A stretch of DNA of 8,775 nucleotides from Chloroflexota bacterium (lineage in GTDB: Bacteria > Chloroflexota > Dehalococcoidia > JACQTR01). Positions within the stretch are counted from its first letter, which is position 1, and each line of letters starts with the position of its first letter. A model generated the notes under the pieces. That model ran no database searches. It was not told the origin of the DNA and saw nothing but the letters and a program-made list of their open reading frames with translations. A program made the translations under genes and the position numbers. The stretch lies in contig JACQTR010000097.1 in the NCBI GenBank assembly GCA_016210705.1, positions 1-8,775 on the forward strand, in the 5' to 3' direction. Below are positions 1-5,898 of the stretch, one piece after another.

Positions 1-57
1 ATATTATCTTTGTATGTTGTTCATATCGAAGAGCTGCCAAAGGAAAACGAAAAACGA

Positions 58-834
58 ATGCTAACCAAACGGATAATCCCCTGTCTCGACGTCATGAACG
101 GCCGGGTAGTAAAGGGAGTCCGCTTCCTGAACCATCGCGACGCTGGTGACCCGGTAGAGTTGGCTGCCTTCTATGATGCCGAGGGAGCCGACGAGTTGGT
201 ATTTTACGACATCACTGCCTCAGCTGAGGGACGGTCCATTATTCGAGAGGTTGTAGCCCGAACCGCCGAACAGGTGTTTATACCTTTAACGGTGGGAGGC
301 GGTATTCGTACCATAGAGGATATTAAGGACATGCTGCGGGCAGGGGCAGACAAAGTTTCCATCAACACGGCGGCAGTGGAGAATCCACGTCTCATCCAAG
401 AAGGGGGCGACCGCTTCGGTAGTCAGTGCATCGTCTTGGGACTGGACGCTATGCGGGCGGCTGGCAGCAACCCAGTGCGTTGGGAAGTGCGCATCCGCAC
501 TGGCAAAGGTGGAGGCAAAACTACCGACTTAGATGTCCTAAAGTGGGCGGAGAAGGCCGTAGAGCTGGGAGCTGGGGAGATCGTGGCCAATAGCATGGAC
601 AGCGATGGCACACAGCAGGGCTATGACCTCGAGCTTCTAAGCGCCCTAGCCAGTACTGTGTCGGTACCGGTTGTAGCCAGCGGCGGGGCGGGAACCCTGA
701 GCCACCTCTACGATGCTCTGGCCCTGGGCAAAAGCGATGCCGTTCTGGCGGCCAGCATTTTCCACTACGGCACCTACTCCATCCGCCAGGCCAAGGTTTA
801 CCTGGCAGAGCGGGGCCTACCGATGAGGATGTAG
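58..834 (+). CDS. hisF: Imidazole glycerol phosphate synthase cyclase subunit HisF
   Basis: HisF is the cyclase half of the HisH-HisF enzyme. It uses ammonia from HisH to convert PRFAR into imidazole glycerol phosphate and AICAR in cytosolic histidine synthesis. The 258-residue product is a full-length TIM barrel. It opens with the family signature KRIIPCLDV, which puts the catalytic Asp at residue 11; the second catalytic Asp is residue 130 in VLGLDAM. Phosphate-binding glycine loops are visible at TVGGGIR (about 78-84) and VVASGGAGT (about 205-213). The beta-6 loop reads NSMDSDGT (178-185) where many HisFs have TS(I/M)DRDGT; the N form occurs in other HisFs, as I recall in actinobacteria. 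I chose the ATG at 58 because homology begins there and an AAGGA motif lies about 13 bases upstream. The frame stays open back to a TTG at 10, which would add 16 residues without homology. hisI follows 3 bases after the stop. Confidence 0.96.
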   Translation: MLTKRIIPCLDVMNGRVVKGVRFLNHRDAGDPVELAAFYDAEGADELVFYDITASAEGRSIIREVVARTAEQVFIPLTVGGGIRTIEDIKDMLRAGADKVSINTAAVENPRLIQEGGDRFGSQCIVLGLDAMRAAGSNPVRWEVRIRTGKGGGKTTDLDVLKWAEKAVELGAGEIVANSMDSDGTQQGYDLELLSALASTVSVPVVASGGAGTLSHLYDALALGKSDAVLAASIFHYGTYSIRQAKVYLAERGLPMRM

Positions 835-837
835 AAG

Positions 838-1167
838 GTGACGACTATGTTCAAGTTTGACGACCGAGGTCTTATCCCGGCCATCATCCAGGATTATGCC
901 AACGGTGAGGTTCTTATGCTGGGTTATATGGACGCCGAGGCTCTAAGGCGTACCCTGGATAGCGGCCAGGTCTGGTTTTACAGTCGCAGCCGCCAGACCC
1001 TGTGGCACAAAGGGGAAACCTCAGGAAGCTACCTAACTGTGAAAGAAGTGACCGCCGACTGCGATAGCGATACCCTCCTCGTTAAAGTAGAGGCAGCGGG
1101 GCCAGTGTGTCACACTGGTGCTCGCTCCTGCTTCTTTCAAGAGGTTAAGGAGGGTCCTCTCCGCTAG
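838..1167 (+). CDS. hisI: Phosphoribosyl-AMP cyclohydrolase HisI (stand-alone)
   Basis: HisI opens the adenine ring of phosphoribosyl-AMP to give ProFAR, the third step of histidine synthesis, and is a zinc/magnesium enzyme. The 109-residue protein matches the cyclohydrolase domain alone, with no HisE pyrophosphohydrolase fused to the C-terminus. Visible signatures are VLMLGYMD (25-32), the WFYSRSR and LWHKGETSG stretch (46-63), the metal-binding DCDSD (74-78), and Cys91 and Cys98 in VCHTGARSC; together with Cys75 these are the expected zinc ligands. It lies 3 bases after hisF and is surely in the same operon. The start is ambiguous. GTG at 838 has GAGGA 8 bases upstream inside the end of hisF, while ATG at 847 gives MFKFDDRG, closer to the usual family N-terminus, with GAAGG in front. 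The difference is only three residues. Confidence 0.95.
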   Translation: MTTMFKFDDRGLIPAIIQDYANGEVLMLGYMDAEALRRTLDSGQVWFYSRSRQTLWHKGETSGSYLTVKEVTADCDSDTLLVKVEAAGPVCHTGARSCFFQEVKEGPLR

Positions 1168-1298
1168 TTCATCAGAGGCAATGGCCTAGCCCTGGCGTAG
1201 CAAAACGACAGCAAATCTTTGCAGCAGCAATAGATGTCGCCTGACATACGTCTGTGACGCCCGGATCCACGCGTCGAGGCTACTAACAGGAGGGCTTC
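1168..1298. other. Intergenic region between hisI and the P-type ATPase
   Basis: This 131-bp gap shows no convincing intrinsic terminator and no near-consensus sigma70 promoter. There is a weak potential hairpin at 1256-1275 (GACGC, a 10-base loop, GCGTC) that would sit in the 5' leader of the ATPase. The gap ends in the strong ribosome-binding site annotated separately. Read-through from the his genes is possible but cannot be decided from the sequence. Confidence 0.5.
1288..1293 (+). promoter_or_regulatory. Ribosome-binding site fixing a TTG start for the P-type ATPase
   Basis: A perfect AGGAGG sits 5 bases before the TTG at 1299. The spacing supports TTG as the genuine start. The protein then begins MKKSLAQ, followed by the expected cation-ATPase N-terminal domain. 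Confidence 0.85.
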
Positions 1299-4043
1299 TT
1301 GAAAAAGAGCTTAGCTCAGGTGCCACCTTTCAAAGGGTCGGCCCACGCGGCTTCCGCAGAAGACGTAGCCAAGGAGCTCTCATCCGACCTCTACAACGGC
1401 CTTTCATCCAGGGAGGCTGAAGAAAGGCTGGGCTATTTTGGCCATAACACTTTGCCGGAGGCGAAAGGCCGCACCATACTCCAGGCTCTCGCGGAGCAGT
1501 TCGCCAATTTCCTGATCCTCTTACTCCTGGCGGCGACCGTGCTGGCGGCAGCCATCGGTGAATACATAGACGCGGTTACCATAGGGGCCATTGTTTTGCT
1601 TAGCGCCGCATTGGGCGTGGCCCAGGAGTGGCGAGCGGACCGAGCCTTGAAAGCGTTGAAAAGCATGATGGCGCCCACCAGTCGCGTCCTACGCGACGGC
1701 CACCCTCGGGAGCTACCGGCCCCTTCTCTAGTACCTGGCGACATCGTTCTGCTGGAAACGGGATATTACGTGCCAGCCGACCTGCGCCTCATCACAGCCG
1801 CAAACTTACGGCTAAATGAGGCTTCGCTGACTGGAGAGTCGACCCAGGTGTCTAAGGACCCGTCAGCGATACTGGGCGCTGATACCCAGATCGCCGACCG
1901 ACGTAACTGTGCTTTCGCCGGCACTGTAGTAACCTATGGGCGAGGCAGAGGAATTGTGATTGCTACCGGTGCGTCCACCGAGCTAGGACGCATCGCCTCC
2001 CTCATCAGCCAATACGAGGAAGAGGAAACGCCGCTCCAGCGCCGGATGTCCGGCCTTGGCCGAGGGCTGGGAGGAGCTGCCATCGCTATCGCTGCCCTTA
2101 TTTTCGTGGTGGGGGCAGTAACTAGGCGAGACTTGCTGGATATGCTACTTACAGCCGTTAGCCTGGCTGTGGCCGCCGTTCCTGAGGGATTGCCCGCTGT
2201 GATCACCGTAGGCCTAGCCCTCGGCGTGCAGCGCATGGCCCGTCGCCACTGCCTAGTGCGTCGCCTATCTGCGGTGGAGACCCTGGGTTCAGCGACAATT
2301 ATCGCCAGTGACAAGACGGGTACGCTCACCAAAGGAGAGATGACTGTAGTACGCATTTACCCGGGGCCTGGCCTCGAGCCCCTCGATGTCAGTGGCATCG
2401 GCTTTGAGCCTCAAGGCGAAATCAAGCGCGGCACCAAACCTGTCAACCCGCTTAAGATAGAGCACCTAAGTCAACTCGTCATTGCCGCAGCTCTTTGTAA
2501 TGATGCCCATCTTCATATAGAGCAAGGCCAGTGGCGAGTCACAGGCGATACAACGGAGGGCGCTCTCATTGTCATGGCGTCTAAAGCAGGGATCGATCCG
2601 GACCGTCTGCAGAATGAACACCCTCGGGAACATGAGATACCGTTCAGCTCAGAGCGCAAGCGTATGACTACAGTTCACCGATGGCATAAAGGATTCCAAG
2701 CTTACACGAAGGGTGCCCTAGACGTTGTTCTGCCCCTTTGTTCTCACCGTAAGGTAGGCGAGCATATCGGACTTATATCCCAGGAGGACCGCGACTTGAT
2801 TCTGGCTGCTAACGAGGATCTAGCGGCCCAAGGGCTGCGCATCCTGGCCTTGGCATACCGTCCCCTCGATGAGATCCCCACCGATGACGAGTTAGAGCAT
2901 GAGATGATCTTCTTGGGTCTAGCCGCCATGCACGACCCGCCGCGACCGGAAGCTCGCGAAGCGGTTGCACTATGTCACCAGGCCGGCATCATTCCCATCA
3001 TGATCACTGGCGACCATAAGACCACGGCAACAGCTATTGCGCAAGACCTAGGCATTGTTGACCATGATGCCCAAGTCTTGACAGGGGTAGACCTCCAGCT
3101 CCTGAACGACGAAGAGCTTAGGGAAGCGGTGCAAAGGGTACGTATCTACGCACGCATATCTCCAGAGCAGAAGGTCAGAATTGTGGATGCATTGCACCAC
3201 AACGGCCATATCGTAGCGATGACAGGTGATGGAGTAAACGACGCTCCGTCGTTGAAGAGCGCTGACATCGGAGTCGCCATGGGCATCACTGGCACCGACG
3301 TAGCCAAAGAAGCAGCGGACATGATAATTACCGATGACAACTTCGCTTCAATTGTAGCCGCGGTGGAGGAAGGCCGCAAGATCTTCGACAACATCCGCAA
3401 CTTCGTCATCTACCTCCTTAGTGCCAACCTAGGCGAAATTATCGTGATCCTAGTTGGGGTAGTGGGCGGCTTTCCTCTACCCCTGCTACCAATACAAATT
3501 TTGTGGGTAAACCTGGCCACGGATAGCCTACCCGCGCTGGCCTTAAGCATGGAGCCCGGCGAGCCCAACATCATGCAGCACCCCCCTCGCCCGCCTGAAG
3601 AGCCCGTGATCAATAAACTAGTAGCAACGGTAACGATAACTCGTGGCATCGCCGTGGCCGTGGCTGTGCTTACAGCCTTCGTACTCTGGCTAAACCTGTT
3701 CGATGTTTCCGACGATAAGGCCCGCACCGTGGCATTCGCTACCCTCATCGTGGCGGAGTTGTTCGTAGCGCATAGTTCACGGTCCCTCTCTCGTACTATC
3801 GCTGCCCTAGGACCACTGAAGAACTTGTACCTATTGGCCGGAACTATTATCTCCTTTGGGCTGTTGGTCGGAGTACTTTACGTACCTTTCTTACAAGAGG
3901 CGTTTCATACCGAGAGCCTCGGCCTTAGCGAATGGCTGGCTGTAGTAAGTTTGGGATCCTTTCCTATGATTGGTATTGAAAGTATGAAATTACTCTGGAG
4001 TCGTCTCGGCGTCGGCACGCAGAGCCTCCTCCAGAGCCGATAG
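1299..4043 (+). CDS. P2-type cation-transporting ATPase, probably Ca2+ (SERCA/PMR1-like)
   Basis: This 914-residue membrane pump would use ATP to export Ca2+ through an aspartyl-phosphate cycle. Domains in order are a cation-ATPase N-terminal segment (about 15-60), M1-M2 (about 68-108), the actuator domain with TGES at 178-181, and M3-M4 with PEGLP at 295-299. The P domain follows with DKTGT (Asp338 phosphorylated), then the N domain with KGA at 471-473, TGD at 570-572 and TGDGVNDAP at 642-650, then M5-M10. Residues equivalent to the SERCA Ca2+ ligands are all present: Glu296 in M4, Asn710 and Glu713 in M5 (SANLGE), Asn738, Thr741 and Asp742 in M6 (LWVNLATDSLP), and probably Glu820 in M8 (IVAELF). 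This favours Ca2+ over Na+, K+ or H+, although Mn2+ cannot be excluded. Length is normal and no break is seen. The gene follows hisFI but has no functional link to it. Its last 54 bases overlap the convergent DUF1385 gene. Confidence 0.93.
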   Translation: MKKSLAQVPPFKGSAHAASAEDVAKELSSDLYNGLSSREAEERLGYFGHNTLPEAKGRTILQALAEQFANFLILLLLAATVLAAAIGEYIDAVTIGAIVLLSAALGVAQEWRADRALKALKSMMAPTSRVLRDGHPRELPAPSLVPGDIVLLETGYYVPADLRLITAANLRLNEASLTGESTQVSKDPSAILGADTQIADRRNCAFAGTVVTYGRGRGIVIATGASTELGRIASLISQYEEEETPLQRRMSGLGRGLGGAAIAIAALIFVVGAVTRRDLLDMLLTAVSLAVAAVPEGLPAVITVGLALGVQRMARRHCLVRRLSAVETLGSATIIASDKTGTLTKGEMTVVRIYPGPGLEPLDVSGIGFEPQGEIKRGTKPVNPLKIEHLSQLVIAAALCNDAHLHIEQGQWRVTGDTTEGALIVMASKAGIDPDRLQNEHPREHEIPFSSERKRMTTVHRWHKGFQAYTKGALDVVLPLCSHRKVGEHIGLISQEDRDLILAANEDLAAQGLRILALAYRPLDEIPTDDELEHEMIFLGLAAMHDPPRPEAREAVALCHQAGIIPIMITGDHKTTATAIAQDLGIVDHDAQVLTGVDLQLLNDEELREAVQRVRIYARISPEQKVRIVDALHHNGHIVAMTGDGVNDAPSLKSADIGVAMGITGTDVAKEAADMIITDDNFASIVAAVEEGRKIFDNIRNFVIYLLSANLGEIIVILVGVVGGFPLPLLPIQILWVNLATDSLPALALSMEPGEPNIMQHPPRPPEEPVINKLVATVTITRGIAVAVAVLTAFVLWLNLFDVSDDKARTVAFATLIVAELFVAHSSRSLSRTIAALGPLKNLYLLAGTIISFGLLVGVLYVPFLQEAFHTESLGLSEWLAVVSLGSFPMIGIESMKLLWSRLGVGTQSLLQSR

Positions 4044-4871
4044 CGCCACCTCTAATTGACCATCATCTGGCTCCCGAGTGGTCATAGACTGAAGGGCCAA
4101 ACTAGGAGCCAACAATAGACGAACAATAGGATTCTCCCTATGAGCGGCAGCGAAACGCACAACCTCATAACCTAGGCTGGCAATTAAAGGGAGTAGGGCA
4201 ATACGGCTGATAAAGCGTAGCCACAAGGGAGGCCGTCCCAAGAGGGCAAAAACAAAGACGGCCAGTATCAGAACGAAAAGGAGAAAGGCCGTCCCACAGC
4301 GGGGATGGGCGGTAGGATAGCCTCGGATATTATCCAAGTTTAAAGCTACCCCGTCTTCGTAAGCATTAATAGTCTTATGTTCAGCCCCGTGGTAGGCAAA
4401 AACCCTTCTAATATCGGGCATAAGGCCTATGGCCTTGAGGTAGAGAACAAATATGGCTATACGAATGCCACCTTCTACAAGGTTAGATATCAGGCTTGAA
4501 CCGACATAGGCATCGAGCCAATGGGCGAAGAGCAGAGGGGCCAAAAAGAAGAGAACAAGGGCAAAGATGAGAGAGCCTGCCAAGGTTCCCCAGATCAGGC
4601 CCGGGGGGAGGCTTTCCCCTTCTTCCTCAACAGCCACCCTCATAGAATAAAGAAGGGTACGGGTACCCAAAGCCAGGGTCTCGGCTAGAACCAGAATCCC
4701 CCGAATCAAGGGTATCTTGCTTAAAGGGCTGGTAGCCAGGGCTCCTAAAGGCTCCCGATGAGCGAGCAGTTCCCCGGAGGGTCGACGCACCACTACGGCC
4801 GCTGACCTCTGGCCCCGGATCATCACCCCTTCGATAACCGCCTGGCCCCCGTAATGATGAACTTTATCCAA
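3990..4871 (-). CDS. DUF1385 family membrane protein (YqhQ-like)
   Basis: This is a 293-residue integral membrane protein of the DUF1385/YqhQ family; its biochemical function is not established. Family signatures are clear: GGQAVIEGVMIRG at residues 8-20, YHGAEHKTINAYE at 160-172, and HPRCGTAFL at 189-197. The conserved His, Glu and Cys residues have led to suggestions of metal dependence. Hydrophobic segments lie at about 93-118, 130-150, 193-212 and 218-238. The start is TTG at 4871, with GGAG 7 bases upstream (4879-4882) and homology beginning at once. It lies downstream of rpmE on the same strand, separated by 83 bp that contain an intrinsic terminator, so it depends on read-through or a promoter I could not identify. 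Its 3' end runs 54 bp into the C-terminal codons of the convergent ATPase gene. Confidence 0.9.
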   Translation of the reverse strand: MDKVHHYGGQAVIEGVMIRGQRSAAVVVRRPSGELLAHREPLGALATSPLSKIPLIRGILVLAETLALGTRTLLYSMRVAVEEEGESLPPGLIWGTLAGSLIFALVLFFLAPLLFAHWLDAYVGSSLISNLVEGGIRIAIFVLYLKAIGLMPDIRRVFAYHGAEHKTINAYEDGVALNLDNIRGYPTAHPRCGTAFLLFVLILAVFVFALLGRPPLWLRFISRIALLPLIASLGYEVVRFAAAHRENPIVRLLLAPSLALQSMTTREPDDGQLEVALSALEEALRADAETTPE

Positions 4872-4894
4872 AAGTCCTCTCCACGAGCCAATAC

Positions 4895-4924
4895 AAAAAG
4901 AGCTGGGTTACAGCCGCAGCTCTT
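4895..4924 (-). terminator. Intrinsic terminator after rpmE
   Basis: On the minus strand the sequence forms a perfect 8-bp stem, AAGAGCTG paired with CAGCTCTT, around an 11-base loop that allows two more G-C pairs if one base bulges. It runs straight into five T residues (the A run at 4895-4899 on the plus strand). It begins about 30 bp past the rpmE stop and ends about 23 bp before the DUF1385 start. It should therefore end, or attenuate, the rplU-rpmA-rpmE transcript. Confidence 0.8.
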
Positions 4925-4954
4925 CCGCTCCAATTAAGTTTTTGGGGACTAACT

Positions 4955-5155
4955 CTATGTTTGTTTGAATCGCCGTTTGAAGCGCTCTACCCGCCCCGCT
5001 GTGTCCACGATGCGTTGCTCACCGGTAAAGAAGGGATGACATCGACTACAAACCTCGACGCGCAGCACCGGCTTGGTAGAGCCAGTAACGAATGTATTGC
5101 CACAGGCACATGTAACGGTAGCCTCCGTGTAAGGAGGATGAATTTTATCTTTCAT
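4955..5155 (-). CDS. rpmE: 50S ribosomal protein L31 (zinc-binding, C+ type)
   Basis: L31 is a small protein of the large ribosomal subunit that bridges towards the 30S head. The 66-residue product has MKDKIHPPY at the N-terminus and the zinc ligands Cys16, Cys18, Cys36 and Cys39, so it is the zinc-containing C+ form rather than the zinc-free paralogue induced under zinc shortage. It ends in the basic tail expected for rRNA contact. Its ATG shares an ATGA with the rpmA stop (4-base overlap), pointing to translational coupling. A GGGAG lies 10 bases upstream inside rpmA. An intrinsic terminator follows about 30 bp after the stop, which makes this the last gene of the ribosomal-protein unit. 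Confidence 0.96.
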   Translation of the reverse strand: MKDKIHPPYTEATVTCACGNTFVTGSTKPVLRVEVCSRCHPFFTGEQRIVDTAGRVERFKRRFKQT

Positions 5156-5418
5156 GCCAAATTTTCTCCCGGGAAGACGCTAACCCGACGCCTGTTGGCA
5201 GCGCCCGCCTCAAATCTAACCCAGCCATCGACCAGTGCGTATAGTGTATGATCCCGCCCTATTCCTACATTTCTACCCTGATGGATAGGAGTGCCCCGTT
5301 GGCGAACCAAGATAGTACCCATCCGAACGTACTCCCCACCATAGCGTTTTGTCCCCAGCCGCTTGGCGTTGCTATCCCGGCCGTTATGGGAACTGCCACC
5401 ACCCTTTTTATGGGCCAT
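5152..5418 (-). CDS. rpmA: 50S ribosomal protein L27
   Basis: L27 sits next to the peptidyl-transferase centre and its N-terminal tail reaches the tRNA acceptor ends. The 88-residue product begins MAHKKGGGSSHNGRD and contains the family signature GTKRYGGEYVRMGTILVRQRG. It starts directly at the mature N-terminus and lacks the cleavable extension removed by the Prp protease in Bacillota and some relatives. Consistently, no prp/ysxB gene separates it from rplU. The ATG overlaps the end of rplU by 11 bases, and a perfect AGGAGG (5425-5430) sits 6 bases before it, inside the rplU coding sequence. The stop overlaps the rpmE start (ATGA). The normal length and intact motifs leave no real alternative. 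Confidence 0.97.
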   Translation of the reverse strand: MAHKKGGGSSHNGRDSNAKRLGTKRYGGEYVRMGTILVRQRGTPIHQGRNVGIGRDHTLYALVDGWVRFEAGAANRRRVSVFPGENLA

Positions 5419-5743
5419 CTCCTGCCTCCTGACCTAACACAATATCTTTGATTGCTAGCTTAGTATAGATTTGACGATGGCCAGTCTTTTTTCGATAATG
5501 TACCTTGGGCTTGTATTTGAATACTGTAACCTTATCGCCCTTGGCCTCCCCTAAGACAGTAGCCACCACTTTGGCACCCTCGATGACAGGTTTTCCCACC
5601 GTTACCTTGTCGCCATCGGCTACCAAAAGCACTCTCCCCATCTCCACAGTAGCATCTTCCTCCAAAGGCAAACGCTCAACCTCTACGATTTGCCCCGGAG
5701 CTACTTTATACTGTTTGCCTCCCGTTTCTAAAATAGCGTAAAT
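5408..5743 (-). CDS. rplU: 50S ribosomal protein L21 with a non-canonical AUU start
   Basis: L21 is a large-subunit protein that binds 23S rRNA. Read from 5743 the product is 111 residues: YAILETGGKQYKV after the initiator, then about 80 residues of beta-barrel, the basic signature YKPKVHYRKKTGHRQ (77-91), and a short acidic tail QEAGDGP. The N-terminus aligns with that of ordinary L21 (E. coli begins MYAVF), so the initiator should be the codon at 5741-5743, which is ATT. GGAGG lies 7 bases upstream (5751-5755), ideal spacing. The only other candidate, ATA at 5747-5749, is 1 base from that GGAGG. An in-frame TGA lies at 5765-5767 with no ATG, GTG or TTG in between. The first conventional start, TTG at 5671, would remove 24 conserved residues. 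It is the first gene of the rplU-rpmA-rpmE unit. A sequencing error in the start codon remains possible. Confidence 0.93.
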   Translation of the reverse strand: MYAILETGGKQYKVAPGQIVEVERLPLEEDATVEMGRVLLVADGDKVTVGKPVIEGAKVVATVLGEAKGDKVTVFKYKPKVHYRKKTGHRQIYTKLAIKDIVLGQEAGDGP

Positions 5744-5750
5744 CTTTATT

Positions 5751-5755
5751 CCTCC
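5751..5755 (-). promoter_or_regulatory. Ribosome-binding site that selects the AUU start of rplU
   Basis: GGAGG on the minus strand lies 7 bases before ATT (5741-5743) and only 1 base before ATA (5747-5749). The spacing therefore favours ATT as the initiation codon of rplU. Confidence 0.8.
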
Positions 5756-5774
5756 AAATAGCCTTCAACGCTCT

Positions 5775-5803
5775 ATTTTAAGTTTTAGTCCTACTGATGT
5801 CAA
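5775..5803 (-). promoter_or_regulatory. Sigma70-type promoter of rplU-rpmA-rpmE
   Basis: A perfect -35 box TTGACA (5798-5803) is separated by exactly 17 bases from a -10 box TAAAAT (5775-5780, five of six consensus bases), reading leftward. Transcription should start near 5768, giving a leader of only about 25 bases before the rplU AUU codon. That leaves little room for a structured L21 leader RNA. Confidence 0.8.
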
Positions 5804-5828
5804 GGCATGAAAAGTGGCCTCCTTGACA
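5798..5828. repeat. 8-bp perfect inverted repeat spanning the two divergent -35 boxes
   Basis: TGTCAAGG (5798-5805) is mirrored by CCTTGACA (5821-5828) with 15 bases between. Each arm contains the -35 hexamer TTGACA of one of the two divergent promoters plus two extra matching bases. It may be an operator, or simply two -35 boxes facing away from each other. Confidence 0.6.
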
Positions 5829-5851
5829 AAAGACCATTTTCAGACTAAATT
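5823..5851 (+). promoter_or_regulatory. Putative promoter of the metallophosphoesterase gene
   Basis: A perfect TTGACA (5823-5828) is followed after 17 bases by TAAATT (5846-5851), which matches four of six -10 bases. It would start transcription near 5858, about 40 bases before the GTG at 5899. Another TTGACA at 5850-5855 has no -10 box at suitable spacing. Confidence 0.5.
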
Positions 5852-5898
5852 GACATTAACGAACTACAATTACTTCTCCACGAACACCACAGCATTAA

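Noticed and set aside
10..57. Upstream extension of hisF from a TTG at 10
   Set aside because: The 16 extra residues match nothing in HisF, whose conserved start falls at the ATG at 58 with a Shine-Dalgarno-like AAGGA in front.
1256..1275. Hairpin GACGC / GCGTC before the ATPase ribosome-binding site
   Set aside because: With only 5 bp of stem and a 10-base loop, it is likely to occur by chance and has no recognised riboswitch features around it.
1934..2356. A 140-codon open frame on the minus strand within the ATPase gene
   Set aside because: It lies opposite the highly conserved PEGLP and DKTGT regions and is rich in Arg, Ser, Thr and Pro, typical of an antisense shadow.
4057..4084. Hairpin TGACCA / TGGTCA just after the ATPase stop
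   Set aside because: The 6-bp stem has a long loop and no T-tract, and lies inside DUF1385 coding sequence, so it is not convincing as a terminator.
5744..5774. Possible L21 leader RNA controlling the rplU operon
   Set aside because: The predicted transcript leader is only about 25 bases and shows no stable stem, so a structured autoregulatory leader is unlikely with this promoter.
5850..5870. Second plus-strand promoter from TTGACA (5850-5855) and TACAAT (5865-5870)
   Set aside because: The spacer is only 9 bases, incompatible with sigma70 recognition.
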